Source of the DNA: Zygotorulaspora mrakii
Taxonomy: Eukaryota > Ascomycota > Saccharomycetes > Saccharomycetales > Saccharomycetaceae
Assembly: GCF_013402915.1 (NCBI RefSeq)
Contig: NC_050726.1
Location: 699,501-763,500 of the forward strand
Direction of reading: 5' to 3'
Length of the DNA: 64,000 nucleotides
The notes under the pieces were generated by a model. That model ran no database searches and was not told the origin of the DNA. It worked only from the letters and a program-made list of their open reading frames with translations. Below are positions 45,701-55,300 of the stretch, in pieces. The translations under genes and the position numbers were made by a program. Each line of letters opens with the position of its first letter. Position 1 is the stretch's first letter.

Positions 45701-48700
45701 GACGCATCGTCTACGAGTGGCTGAATACTCAGAAGGAGAAAATTATCTAGAGATACATCATGTATTTCCACGTTACAGCCCTTCCCTAGCGTTCGCGCTT
45801 TTCTATTTTCCTCTCTCTTATCGAAGAGGCAAAACTTGAGATTACAAGGTAGAAAGTTCTGTATTATCAGCGGGGAAGAAATGACCAGAGTCATATGAGG
45901 GTAAATCTTTGCAAGTGGCTCTTTCTTATCGAACTTGCCATTTACCTCCAGGTAAAAAATTCCACTATTTTCACGATCTGAATTGCACTCCAGCGACAGG
46001 GAAGCTGCTAGTAAATCGCGCCAGTCAATCGTCTTCTTTGACCAAACGTAATCATCTAGTACAGGCCTGATTTTCAGACGAGAATTATAGGCATACTCAA
46101 CCGGGACTGAGCGTTTTTCTTTTGGCTGGATTTCATAAATGAGAGGAGCCTCATCTTTGTCAGATGCAATCATAAATTGGATTGCAGTAGAAGTTGTATT
46201 CTCCAATAATAAAGAAGAACGGAATGTAATTGTCTTAACATTATCTTCTCCTAATTCCAATACACAAACAATGCGGTTGTGCACATCTTTGATAGATGGT
46301 TCTAAAGTAAACATAAGCTCCCCCTCATGTGTGGCGTCGACTTGCATGATTGATTTGTACTTCATATGTGGTATTGCTGCAGCCAAGATGGTATCATTGC
46401 TACCTCTGTCAAGACTTTCTCTCACACGCCTCCAGTCCTCAAACTCCCAGGGTATGGTCGTGCCCGCTTTTAGGTGCATCAAACCTTTTTTTTCTTCTGC
46501 CTGTCGAGTGACGATCCATACGTCAAGATCAAGTCCCGTATCATTCACGATCCTGTATGGTTTTAGAGCACCTCTGGGTTTTAGCGGGATATCGCCAGTC
46601 AAAGTACTTGGAATTTGGGACAGCATAGCTATAGATCGGGAAGAAAACGTTACCTCGGCGGTCTTCCTTGAAACCACGTCAAATGCCATCTTAGGCTCTT
46701 CTCTACCGCTGCCTTTGGATAAATGAAACGAAATTGGAAAAGATTCTACTAGTGGCTCCCAACTTGATCGAGAGTAGTTAAAAACATTCACATACGCCTC
46801 AAGTGACGCCAATGCATCTATATCTGTGGACCAATCTTTCACAGACGCCTGAAATGCTGCCACGTTCATGTCTAAAATGGGCATTTCATGAACGTCACCA
46901 ATCAAGAACAACCTCAAGCCACCAAAGTCAGCATTCAATCTCTCTCCTCTCAATGTTACATCTGAGTCCGTATTAGAACCTACATCGCGACTTGTAGCAG
47001 CATTTAATGATGATACAAAACTTGGTGCATACTTCGAAAGTTTTTTTTCAAACTCTTTGGAGAACATTCCATAGGTTGACTTGCTATCATCCGTAGTTTG
47101 TTGCTCCTGAGGACCGTTCATTTGTGACATTACTCTATTAAACACCAACATTGCCAATCGGATATCTCTTAACGAGATTCCCAAAACTAATGGCTCAACC
47201 GATACCTGAATATTTGTGAGTAACCTCTCGGGAGTAGAGTCCCTTTTATCAATGACAATGGAAGATGAAAATTCATTCAATAAGCCTACTTCACTATCAT
47301 CAGTAGAATTGATTCTTGAAAGAGACATCCCAACGTTATTAGCCGAAACAGACGTGATGTTTTGCTCAGAAAACAGAAATTGACCTACATTAAACACCAC
47401 TGCTTCAGAATTTATGTCTGATGGATCCGCCAAAAGTATAATAGCAGCGCCGACGACATTCAAAGAGTATTGAAACCTCAAATTACTCTTCCCAGCTGCC
47501 TGCTTCTTTGCAGCATTGCTGAACTCTTTATTCTCAGTTTCATCCACATGCGTCACAATATTGGCAGCTTTGCTACCAAAAACGAACTCGAAGTAATCCT
47601 TTAACGCAAACAAATAATCCATTGCGAGCAAAACTCTAGGACTATCAACAGTTATTGAAAGATTGACTAACATCTGTTCCTCGAGTTTCTTGGACGACAG
47701 AGCAGCCATAAACTGATAATTATCGTTCAGTACTTTGGGTATCAATTTGGTATGCTTATTAACTTTCGAATCTCTGATATCTTCTACCGTGAAGGATGCA
47801 ACATGGGACTCCCCATCGGCAGTTCCATCGTTGTTGTATGATGCCAAAACAGCAATATCTTGAAAAGTTAGCTTAGTGAGACCATGCTTATTCAATGTCG
47901 TTACGCCTGCGGTGTTAGCATATAAAGTCACGGCAATCTCTGGGGCTTCGAACAGGAAGTCCAATTTAGCGCCTTCAGAATTTTTTGTGGTCTCATCTTT
48001 CTTAACGTCAACCGCACTATTCGAACGACTGGACTCACTACTACCAAAAAATGCGTTGGCATTTAACACATCTTCATTCAATTCCAGATCGTTTGACTCA
48101 CTAATTGTAAAGGCTGCCGCAGCACTTTCTGAAAGGTTAATCAAGTAATGCAACTGCAATTCTGTTATTGACACCAGCAAGGGGTCAAAATAGCTTCGGA
48201 TTTTTAATTCTGGCTCTCCATTTCCCGCTAATGGATCGTGGTCAATGTCAAAGGTGAGAGCCATTTTTTCAACAATATATAACTCCTGCTTTATATTGTC
48301 ATTGAAATTGAAAATGGAGGAAATTTCACCATCCCTAAGGCCCATTTTTATATGATTGATCTTATTCTCAAGCTGCTCCCCCGAGAAAGTATTCTGAATG
48401 AATACTTCTCCGAGGTAGAATTTGACTGAGTCGTATAAGCCAATTCGTGGATCAATCAGCTTGGGAAATTGAATGACGGGGGCCTTTATAGTGATGTCCA
48501 TTTTCATATTGTTGACAGAATCGATGGATGGCGCCTGATTATAAGCGACTTCTCTCGCGGTATCAAACAATGTTTTCATACGCTGGAATTTATAGAAGAA
48601 GTTCACGAGCTTGTTGATGGAGTGCTCCACGAAATTGATGTTCATAGAGCCTGTTGTATACTTCAAGATTGAGTCATAATTATGAGGATTATTCGAGGAA

Positions 48701-51700
48701 TCAAAAGTTTCGTATGTTAGCTCCGCTAAATCTTTGCTACTCATGGATATGACTTTCCTAAAAATTGAGTCTGCTGGTAAAGTCTGTGATGTTTCATCTG
48801 TTAATTGCAAATCGCCCAACTTCATGTTTACTTTCATCTTTTCTGGAAGCAGTACCATTGAGAAGTTCGCCGCGGACAAAACAAGGGTAGCAAGCTTTAT
48901 CGAATCGTCATTCAAAAGTATCACCATACCCTCCATACGAACATTCATGGTCAATTTTTGTGGAGCATCCTCTCGGTTCTCTTTATTATGTCTCAAGACA
49001 TCAGCAGGCATTTCTGCAGCATCTGGATCTGTAAAGGTGGTCAAGGCGAAATTCATCAAGGTGAGAATTGACGTTGGCGTGAGCACAAACTGCAGTTGAG
49101 CCATATTGATTTCAATGTTTTGATCAAATACTTCAATTAAAAGATTCTTATGATTCACGATTCTCTGCTCTCGCCTATAGTCAACTGTGAAGAGATCTTT
49201 TGTCTCAGAGCTGTTTAAAATACTTGAAGACACAAGATGACTTAAGTGATCATCGGTGTTGTTTTCAATAAAATCTTCAATCTCCAGGGAATGCATACTA
49301 AGCCCAAGCGTCATCTCTTTGGCCTTCTTGATGAAATTCAATTTCAATTGACCACCAAGTATATCAATAAGCTTTTTGCAACGCATCGATTTGTCGTCTA
49401 TGCACTTGTACATAGATATTTGTACAAGTTCAATGTGAAACTGGATATCTAGCAACTTTTGGTCAAGCTCTGAAGAACTCATGCCACTCAGGAGTTTCAT
49501 GTTCTTATACAACTGGAGTTGATCATTTCTATTGGTTCCGTCTGTGGGCTGTATTATATCTTTGAACTCATCATCCGGAAATATATCGATAGTTGAAGGC
49601 GTGCACTTCTCTAAAAGTTGCATCACTATCTTATATTGATAGTCATTAAGCGATATGTTCAACTTTGGCAAATTAGCAAAAGCCCTGAACTTAGGAAGGT
49701 TGTAGGCTCTAGGTAAAATGGAAACGTCCAAAGTAACTTCCAAAAGAAGACCGCTCAAAATGCTATAAATTGACGACTCTTTGGTGCCATCCAAACTTGT
49801 TATTGTTGTTCTGATATCGGGCCCAATTAGTATCTGTGTGTCCTGCAGATAGAGCTGAAACCTGTCAAACATTAATTTGTTCAACTGTGCCTCATCGATC
49901 TGACTGTATTCCTCCGGTGTCATTTCTTTGATCCTGGTCATTTCTTCTTTTGGAACCAGATCACTCGCTAAAGCTATATGACCCGCATCTATTACTGCGC
50001 ATGGAGTATCCCATACATGAGGATCCAAAGGTACAATAATCAGAGGCGCTTGAAGATCTAGAGTGACATTCGCTGTTTTGTGCTCTTCAAGAAGTGATTC
50101 AATTCCCATTCTTGTCTGGGTTGTCCATCCTTCAACAGTAGCCCCTGCAGCGTTTATTATTGCACCAATAGTGTCAAGATGCTGCTTAGGAGGATTGAAG
50201 AATCTTATAATCTCATTGATAAAATGAACATGATAAAATATAGTCATTCCTCTCAATTTGACATCTATTTTTGAATCAGCGGATTCATCCAATGGGTTGG
50301 ATTCAAATTCTGCCTCGAATAAAGGCTCTGATATACCAGGATCATCTTCTGGAATCTTGGAATTTTGCTTCTTCACGCTAATGATATGTTTATAAATCGT
50401 GTTTGTTGATCCGTCCTCAACCTTGAATTCATGCAGCTTGAAAGCTGCGAGGAAAGAATCCGGTCTTTGCAAAAAGTCAACTTCACAGTTCTCAAATATA
50501 ATATCTGTAAGCTTAGTATTTTGTGCCTTTCTTTTGATCGAAAAGGCTCCCTTTTTCAGCAAACTTGATATTTTCATAGTAGCCCTGTCCTTGGGTACCG
50601 AGATGTTGCTAAATGCGTCTTGCCCTTCAGTGAAGTCTATGGCATCATACAGTTCTTGCCTTTGCTCCTTCGTCATTATCAAATCGTTGGAATCTTCGTT
50701 TTGCTGCTTCTCACCACCCCACCAAGATGAGAACCAGCCACCCTTTTGACTCGATTGCTGAGAAGGTGACTTGGAATCACGAGAATTCAACCGCATCTTA
50801 GAATAACGTTTCTTCGCTATGGTTCTGAACAAAATTATGCTATCATAATCGAGATCTGAATGCAGCTGCTGTAGCTGGTCCTCGTCAATATTATCAGGAA
50901 GCTTCTCTTCTGGATTTTTCAACTGAAGCTTTTTGATCCATAAATCGATATACTCCCTTCTTTCATTACATCTTTTCTTTATATTTTCCCAAACCCACAT
51001 TTTATTCCTTTCTTTTATTTCGTCAACAACGCAACAAACTGCGTACTTCAACCATCCCGTGGGGTTTTCTTCAACGGGATAGTCAGGCCTAAATTTTCTG
51101 AATTTTTGGGTTTTTTGGCTTAAATGGATTTTAGATAGTGTATGCAAAATATCCGCGTATTCTGAATCATCTAGTTCCACGCCAAATTCATCATATAACA
51201 TTTTCAATTCAATATGCGGTCTTTCGTCGGTAGAACCGAGTTTGTTCACACTTAATTGCCCTTCTCCGGTGACAGGCCTTAAAATATATTGAAAGTTTGG
51301 AATGGAAGCGCCTGCAGACACTGAATTTTTCAGCTTCGCAAACAATATATCATTATCAATTATATCCTCATCCTCATCAAGAGTCTTGGAATTAGTATTG
51401 TAGTAAAAACACAACGAATTCAAAGTTAACAGCTTATGAGTGATACTCTGAGTGATTGAGATAAAACTTGGTTTCCAATTCGAATCAGTAGAAACAGCCG
51501 AAAGCTCATTCAACGTCAACCCTATAGAACATGGGTCTTTAGAAAATACAGTCATCATATCTTCGTACCTAATATGGATATGTTTGATTGTGACTTGCAA
51601 ATTGTCTACAACTTTCGTCATCAGGGATTGCATGAAAGACTCATTCTGGTCATTTTCGGACCCCGAATTTTGCACAGATAGTTTTGCTTGTTCCGTCAAC

Positions 51701-52053
51701 TCCCACTCAGCTAGTCGGCGAAGCTTCATGCGTAGTTCTCTTTCTATTTGTTCATGAATATCAAACGAGGCTGCATCTCTTGGGGAACACAATATGTAAC
51801 AATCCTCAACATGAATTTTTACAGGCTTGTTCTTCAAACTGGACCATGGTACATTTAGTATAAGCTCCCCCAAAATACCAAACTTCACGTCAATGGGTAA
51901 ATTTAGCCCATCAAGACAATCTTTTCTCAGCTTTAGATTTTTCAGTCTGACATCACCACTCCATATTCCAACATTCAATTGCGCAGGATCGAAATTTTCC
52001 ACATAGGAGCCCAATAACCTATTCAATAAAGTGGCCGCCAAAGATTCTAACAT
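42730..52053 (-). CDS. VPS13: Vps13, bridge-like lipid transfer protein
   Basis: 3107 residues from the ATG at 52053 (S. cerevisiae 3144); an upstream TTG adds 15 unconserved residues. The N-terminal chorein cap (MLESLAATLLNRLLGSYVEN, then VKFGILGELILNVPW) starts a very long beta-groove rod made of repeated RBG modules. The VAB adaptor-binding region lies in the last third. An ATG2-like C-terminal segment with amphipathic helices (GLGRGLIGLPAKTAIGVLDL) and a final PH-like domain end the protein. Vps13 moves bulk phospholipid at contacts among mitochondria, vacuole, endosome and prospore membrane. This one gene takes up about 15% of the window and is intact. Confidence 0.97.
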   Translation of the reverse strand: MLESLAATLLNRLLGSYVENFDPAQLNVGIWSGDVRLKNLKLRKDCLDGLNLPIDVKFGILGELILNVPWSSLKNKPVKIHVEDCYILCSPRDAASFDIHEQIERELRMKLRRLAEWELTEQAKLSVQNSGSENDQNESFMQSLMTKVVDNLQVTIKHIHIRYEDMMTVFSKDPCSIGLTLNELSAVSTDSNWKPSFISITQSITHKLLTLNSLCFYYNTNSKTLDEDEDIIDNDILFAKLKNSVSAGASIPNFQYILRPVTGEGQLSVNKLGSTDERPHIELKMLYDEFGVELDDSEYADILHTLSKIHLSQKTQKFRKFRPDYPVEENPTGWLKYAVCCVVDEIKERNKMWVWENIKKRCNERREYIDLWIKKLQLKNPEEKLPDNIDEDQLQQLHSDLDYDSIILFRTIAKKRYSKMRLNSRDSKSPSQQSSQKGGWFSSWWGGEKQQNEDSNDLIMTKEQRQELYDAIDFTEGQDAFSNISVPKDRATMKISSLLKKGAFSIKRKAQNTKLTDIIFENCEVDFLQRPDSFLAAFKLHEFKVEDGSTNTIYKHIISVKKQNSKIPEDDPGISEPLFEAEFESNPLDESADSKIDVKLRGMTIFYHVHFINEIIRFFNPPKQHLDTIGAIINAAGATVEGWTTQTRMGIESLLEEHKTANVTLDLQAPLIIVPLDPHVWDTPCAVIDAGHIALASDLVPKEEMTRIKEMTPEEYSQIDEAQLNKLMFDRFQLYLQDTQILIGPDIRTTITSLDGTKESSIYSILSGLLLEVTLDVSILPRAYNLPKFRAFANLPKLNISLNDYQYKIVMQLLEKCTPSTIDIFPDDEFKDIIQPTDGTNRNDQLQLYKNMKLLSGMSSSELDQKLLDIQFHIELVQISMYKCIDDKSMRCKKLIDILGGQLKLNFIKKAKEMTLGLSMHSLEIEDFIENNTDDHLSHLVSSSILNSSETKDLFTVDYRREQRIVNHKNLLIEVFDQNIEINMAQLQFVLTPTSILTLMNFALTTFTDPDAAEMPADVLRHNKENREDAPQKLTMNVRMEGMVILLNDDSIKLATLVLSAANFSMVLLPEKMKVNMKLGDLQLTDETSQTLPADSIFRKVISMSSKDLAELTYETFDSSNNPHNYDSILKYTTGSMNINFVEHSINKLVNFFYKFQRMKTLFDTAREVAYNQAPSIDSVNNMKMDITIKAPVIQFPKLIDPRIGLYDSVKFYLGEVFIQNTFSGEQLENKINHIKMGLRDGEISSIFNFNDNIKQELYIVEKMALTFDIDHDPLAGNGEPELKIRSYFDPLLVSITELQLHYLINLSESAAAAFTISESNDLELNEDVLNANAFFGSSESSRSNSAVDVKKDETTKNSEGAKLDFLFEAPEIAVTLYANTAGVTTLNKHGLTKLTFQDIAVLASYNNDGTADGESHVASFTVEDIRDSKVNKHTKLIPKVLNDNYQFMAALSSKKLEEQMLVNLSITVDSPRVLLAMDYLFALKDYFEFVFGSKAANIVTHVDETENKEFSNAAKKQAAGKSNLRFQYSLNVVGAAIILLADPSDINSEAVVFNVGQFLFSEQNITSVSANNVGMSLSRINSTDDSEVGLLNEFSSSIVIDKRDSTPERLLTNIQVSVEPLVLGISLRDIRLAMLVFNRVMSQMNGPQEQQTTDDSKSTYGMFSKEFEKKLSKYAPSFVSSLNAATSRDVGSNTDSDVTLRGERLNADFGGLRLFLIGDVHEMPILDMNVAAFQASVKDWSTDIDALASLEAYVNVFNYSRSSWEPLVESFPISFHLSKGSGREEPKMAFDVVSRKTAEVTFSSRSIAMLSQIPSTLTGDIPLKPRGALKPYRIVNDTGLDLDVWIVTRQAEEKKGLMHLKAGTTIPWEFEDWRRVRESLDRGSNDTILAAAIPHMKYKSIMQVDATHEGELMFTLEPSIKDVHNRIVCVLELGEDNVKTITFRSSLLLENTTSTAIQFMIASDKDEAPLIYEIQPKEKRSVPVEYAYNSRLKIRPVLDDYVWSKKTIDWRDLLAASLSLECNSDRENSGIFYLEVNGKFDKKEPLAKIYPHMTLVISSPLIIQNFLPCNLKFCLFDKREENRKARTLGKGCNVEIHDVSLDNFLLLSIQPLVDDASLSKPAIVNTARSSVLKPEMKISCQLAGGQIFKASLHYEGIEGTRAKIIKISAPYIVLNSTDRDLYIQGDYNNVAQVKVQMTDDNRYTIPRMFSFEDNGGNKNRARIRFKESEWSSPLSFDAIGQALDTIVNIPNKEQESNMGITIKEGEGIYAFSKIVEIAPRYIIQNCLADPVEICEHGSTNVLNLEPNASVPLYKMRNIVNKQLMIKFLGSGSEWSAPFFIKDIGLNFVKVLKQSSGHVLLKVEIILENATVFVRLKDAQNRWPYSIRNFSDEEFVFYQRDPRVVDDYYDYEPEDDLSEVEYKPLYYRVPPKSVMPYAWDYPAAIQKKLILTARGRRREIQLAQIGNLKPMRLPARLSNETPRTVDLNVIADGVTQAMVITNYNPDVSLYKLRTRNNSSSLSVDSSSADGFEVNEEDKNIHNRVVISFKGVGISLVNTSLEEIMYVHATGLEFRYNESDLYQTVSWKLRWLQVDNQLFGSPFQNILYPVAVPHTPQEIENHPVVSGSLSKLRDDSHGLIYFKHATLLLQELSIQLDDDLILAVLDFVKFPGSSWTDSSTEFDNIDEVTLPECQDVKLADDMYFEVFHVQPMMLHLSFVRSDQHQLLSKEKNGSPVARRGAVLFLVDIITMTLANVNDAPIKLNSLYMANVRVPLSSLLQAVQTHYGQQFFYQVHKIIGSADFLGNPVGLFNTISSGVWDIFYEPYQGYMMNDRPQELGINLARGGLSFAKKTVFGISDSMAKFTGSMAKGLSVTQGSQFQEQRRLQRRLNTNSRNILSSSAQTFANTIGSGLSGVALDPVAGAQREGTAGFLKGLGRGLIGLPAKTAIGVLDLTSSLSQGVRSTTTALDGPSASRFRLPRYVGYEDKILKPFDLRESQGQYWLKVVSGGLYMHDSYLTHVVLPGKELVVIVSMERIIELNLSSMETMWETTYRKIQGIVLQKGGIHIKLKTQSEFFIPISDPQERRKMYKHIAFAVTEYNKYCEATL

Positions 52054-52354
52054 TTGGTTAGGTCGATCGCTTCTCCTTTTGAGTAAAATACTATGCAACC
52101 ATACCGACTATGAGGTACGACACCTAACGCCCTTTTAAATGAAATCTACCATATGTTTTTGGTTTTTGCTGTAAGATGCGCTTACCCGAACTCAATACAG
52201 ACACTTGATCGCCACCTTTATTGATTAGACATTCATTTTACATCTTATAGACGACTTCGGATGGGTTGGGTTAGGTACTTCGATCTTGTAAGCTACTAAG
52301 TGCAAGTAATTTAAGAAAACTCTCTATTAGTCTTTTGGGGAAAATATATGTCAA
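52054..52354. promoter_or_regulatory. 301-bp VPS13-ECM29 divergent promoter with a Reb1 core and a PACE-like site
   Basis: TTACCCG at 52182-52188 matches the Reb1 core, apt for a short bidirectional promoter. The sequence GATCGCCACC at 52207-52216 reads GGTGGCGATC on the other strand, 7 of 9 to the Rpn4 proteasome element GGTGGCAAA. Since Ecm29 is a proteasome adaptor this is suggestive but weak. Confidence 0.45.
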
Positions 52355-55300
52355 ATGACAAGCCAATTGCCTGAACAGAGGGAGATAGAGCTGGTCGAGA
52401 AGGTGGAGCTGAGGCTTGCTCTTGCCGACACACCTTTGAAATTGGAAAAATGTCTTGATATGTTTCTCGCACCATTGTTATTGAAATTGGCATCGCCCTA
52501 TGCGTCCGTGAGACAGGCAGTGTTTAACTCACTGAAAGACATATTGTCTAGATTGAATACCTTCAACGACATTAAACTTCCTTTGGAAAAACTAATCCAG
52601 CAAGCACAATCGCCCCCTGAAAGTGTTGATGGAAATGATAGCAATGTGAGATTATACAGCTTGCTAATGGCTTCTAAGGGTATTGATAGAATTGACCGTG
52701 TTGAGACTAGTCTGCTTTCCAGTGTTATTCAGGGCATATCAAAGCTGCCAAGAAATGCTGGCGCTCGAATGTTTCACATTTTGTGCAAAATGCTAAAGAA
52801 ATGGAAGCAACCTGAAAAAGGGTCGAAGAGTGAAGAGGACATTCAGAGTCGATTGAAAGTCAATGACAAATCCGATATAAGCTTTCTTACGTCAAGGTTT
52901 ACTAAATTCTTATTGCTCTCACCTGCTAGACCAGATCCACAAGCAGGTGTAATCCCAAGAGGGTACTCTTGTCCTGGTCTGAGTGTTGCAGATGTCTCAT
53001 TTTTCACTTATGATGCAGGCGTTAGTTTCACGAAGGAGCAAATGATACAGTTTAAAAAGGCTGTCTTCAATTTTGTGACTAGTGGATTACCATTGCAAGA
53101 CTATGCAAAGACTGTATTCCTTCTGGTAGCTTCGTCTGATCAGGGTGATCTGCTTGAGATTGCTAGTCAAGAACTGAAACGATTGGCCATACCTTACGAG
53201 GATGAAACTTTCATAGACAGTATTATTACGCTATATGGTGGTGATAAGAAAACAGGATGTCCTCCCACTAGACATGAGCTCCAAGAAAAAATCTTAAACA
53301 TATTGAATAGAAGTTTAGTTGCAACAAGCAAGCGTTTGAATGTAGCAATCATCTGCTCCATCGGAATGAACTCAAAGCATTACAAAATGAGATCGCTGTG
53401 CTTGAAATTCATACGTCATGTTGCAAAAAACAACATTTCAAATTTAGTTTCAGTGCGTGAAGATGGGGACGACGGCGTTCTGGAAACATCTATTGCGTCA
53501 TTGATCTTACATAATTTACACAGTGAAGGCTGGCCTATGCTCCAGTTAGGCTCCACAACACTGAACTTCAACAGTAGTATTAGTCAAAGGAGATCACAAT
53601 ATGAAACTCTGGGGGAAATTTTGAAACGAGATGGAAGTCTTTTGGAGGATCTCTCTTACATCGAATTTTTGCTCGATTCACTCAAAGGTGACGTGTCGGA
53701 GGTACATACAAGCATACAAGAATGCTTGACATCTCTCACGGTCAAAATACCTATGCTGCCTGAATCTTCTAAAACTAAGTTGCGCAAACTAATACGAACC
53801 TGTTTGGCTGACGACTATGAGATTGAGTGCGCTGAGAGCAAGGACAAAAAAGATGCTCTTATGTCTTGCAGGATGGTATGCATCAAGTATGCAAATGCGG
53901 CTTTCCCATTCAATGACCCTGAGGCACGCATGTTCAATATCTGGGGAACTGCCCGCATAAATCGATTCGATATTATCGAAGAATCCTTCAAAGGGTTGCA
54001 TCCTTATTGGTTCAAGGTAAATCAGATAGCGAATACGAAAGAGTTTAGGTCAAGCAAAGAGAAATTAACAGCCGAGAATAAAGAAGTTCAATTTGCGAGC
54101 ACTGAGCTTTATATAAATTTGCTTTTAAGTGAAATGCAAGATAAAGTGAAATTACCACAGGCTAGCATATGGAAAACGTTGGGCACTGCTGTTAGGTTTT
54201 CAAAGCAGTGCCTTATATCTGAGTCCATTTATGGAAAGAATACTATGGTAGTCCAAGATGAAGATTGGTCCATTCGAATAGAGAATTCATTGGTCGTAGA
54301 TGAGAAGGTGCATGAAACAGTTCGTGATAAAATCGCTTGTTTTGAAAAAGGTTTGATCTCGAAGTACCTGAAATTTCTATGCAATGAATTCACAATGAAG
54401 GATCAACACAACCACCAGGTTTGCTTATCGTTGTATAGTGATCGCATATTTGGAGAAGTCCTCTTGACTTTGCTACGACTATGCGATGATGATGCATTAA
54501 GATCTCTAGAAAGCATAACTCCATCCCTTTTCAATTACCTTAGATCAACTGAAACTTCACAGGACACCGATATAGAAATAGCAGCAAATGCCCTCGGTAT
54601 AGTCTCCGCGTGCAAGAGAACTTTGGAAGATGCTAGCGATACGATGACAAAACCCAAAGGAAATGATAGCACTGTGACAGAACAGGCTTCTATTATTGCT
54701 AATTCGTACATACTTCCGAGATTGTACTTAAGAAATAATGTTGATCGTGCAGCAGGAATTGACTCAGCCATATTGCTTCGGAAATTAACTGCACTACTAT
54801 CAGCTTCCCAGAATAGGAAGTTGATTAACCAGTTGATTAGCCAAGTGTGTAAATCTGATATGCTCGAGAGGATGGGAGATCAGACGTCTTCTAATGATTT
54901 TATTGTGAAAATTACGGAAGTGCTCCAGAGCTCACTGATCAACGACACTGCAGCAACAGAAACATGGGCATACTTGTCCATACATGCTGCTAGCACTGCC
55001 CACTTCAAGCATTTTTTCGATAAGTTGTTTGAATCACATGTTTCTAAGCAAATTGACTATTTGTTTTCAGCCGGTGAAGCGATAAGTGTCATAGCTGGCG
55101 GCTGGGAGAGTAAGTTTCTGCATCGACAACTAGACGTTAGAAATGTATCTTTTGCCAAGCTGAAGGAGAATTTTTCACGGGACCGCATCTCTTACGTTCT
55201 GGATCAACTTCTAGTTTCATGCGATTCAACGAAACCAAGTCTTAGAAAAGCAGCCTGCGTATGGTTGCTATCACTGACTCAATATTTAGGGCACAGTGGA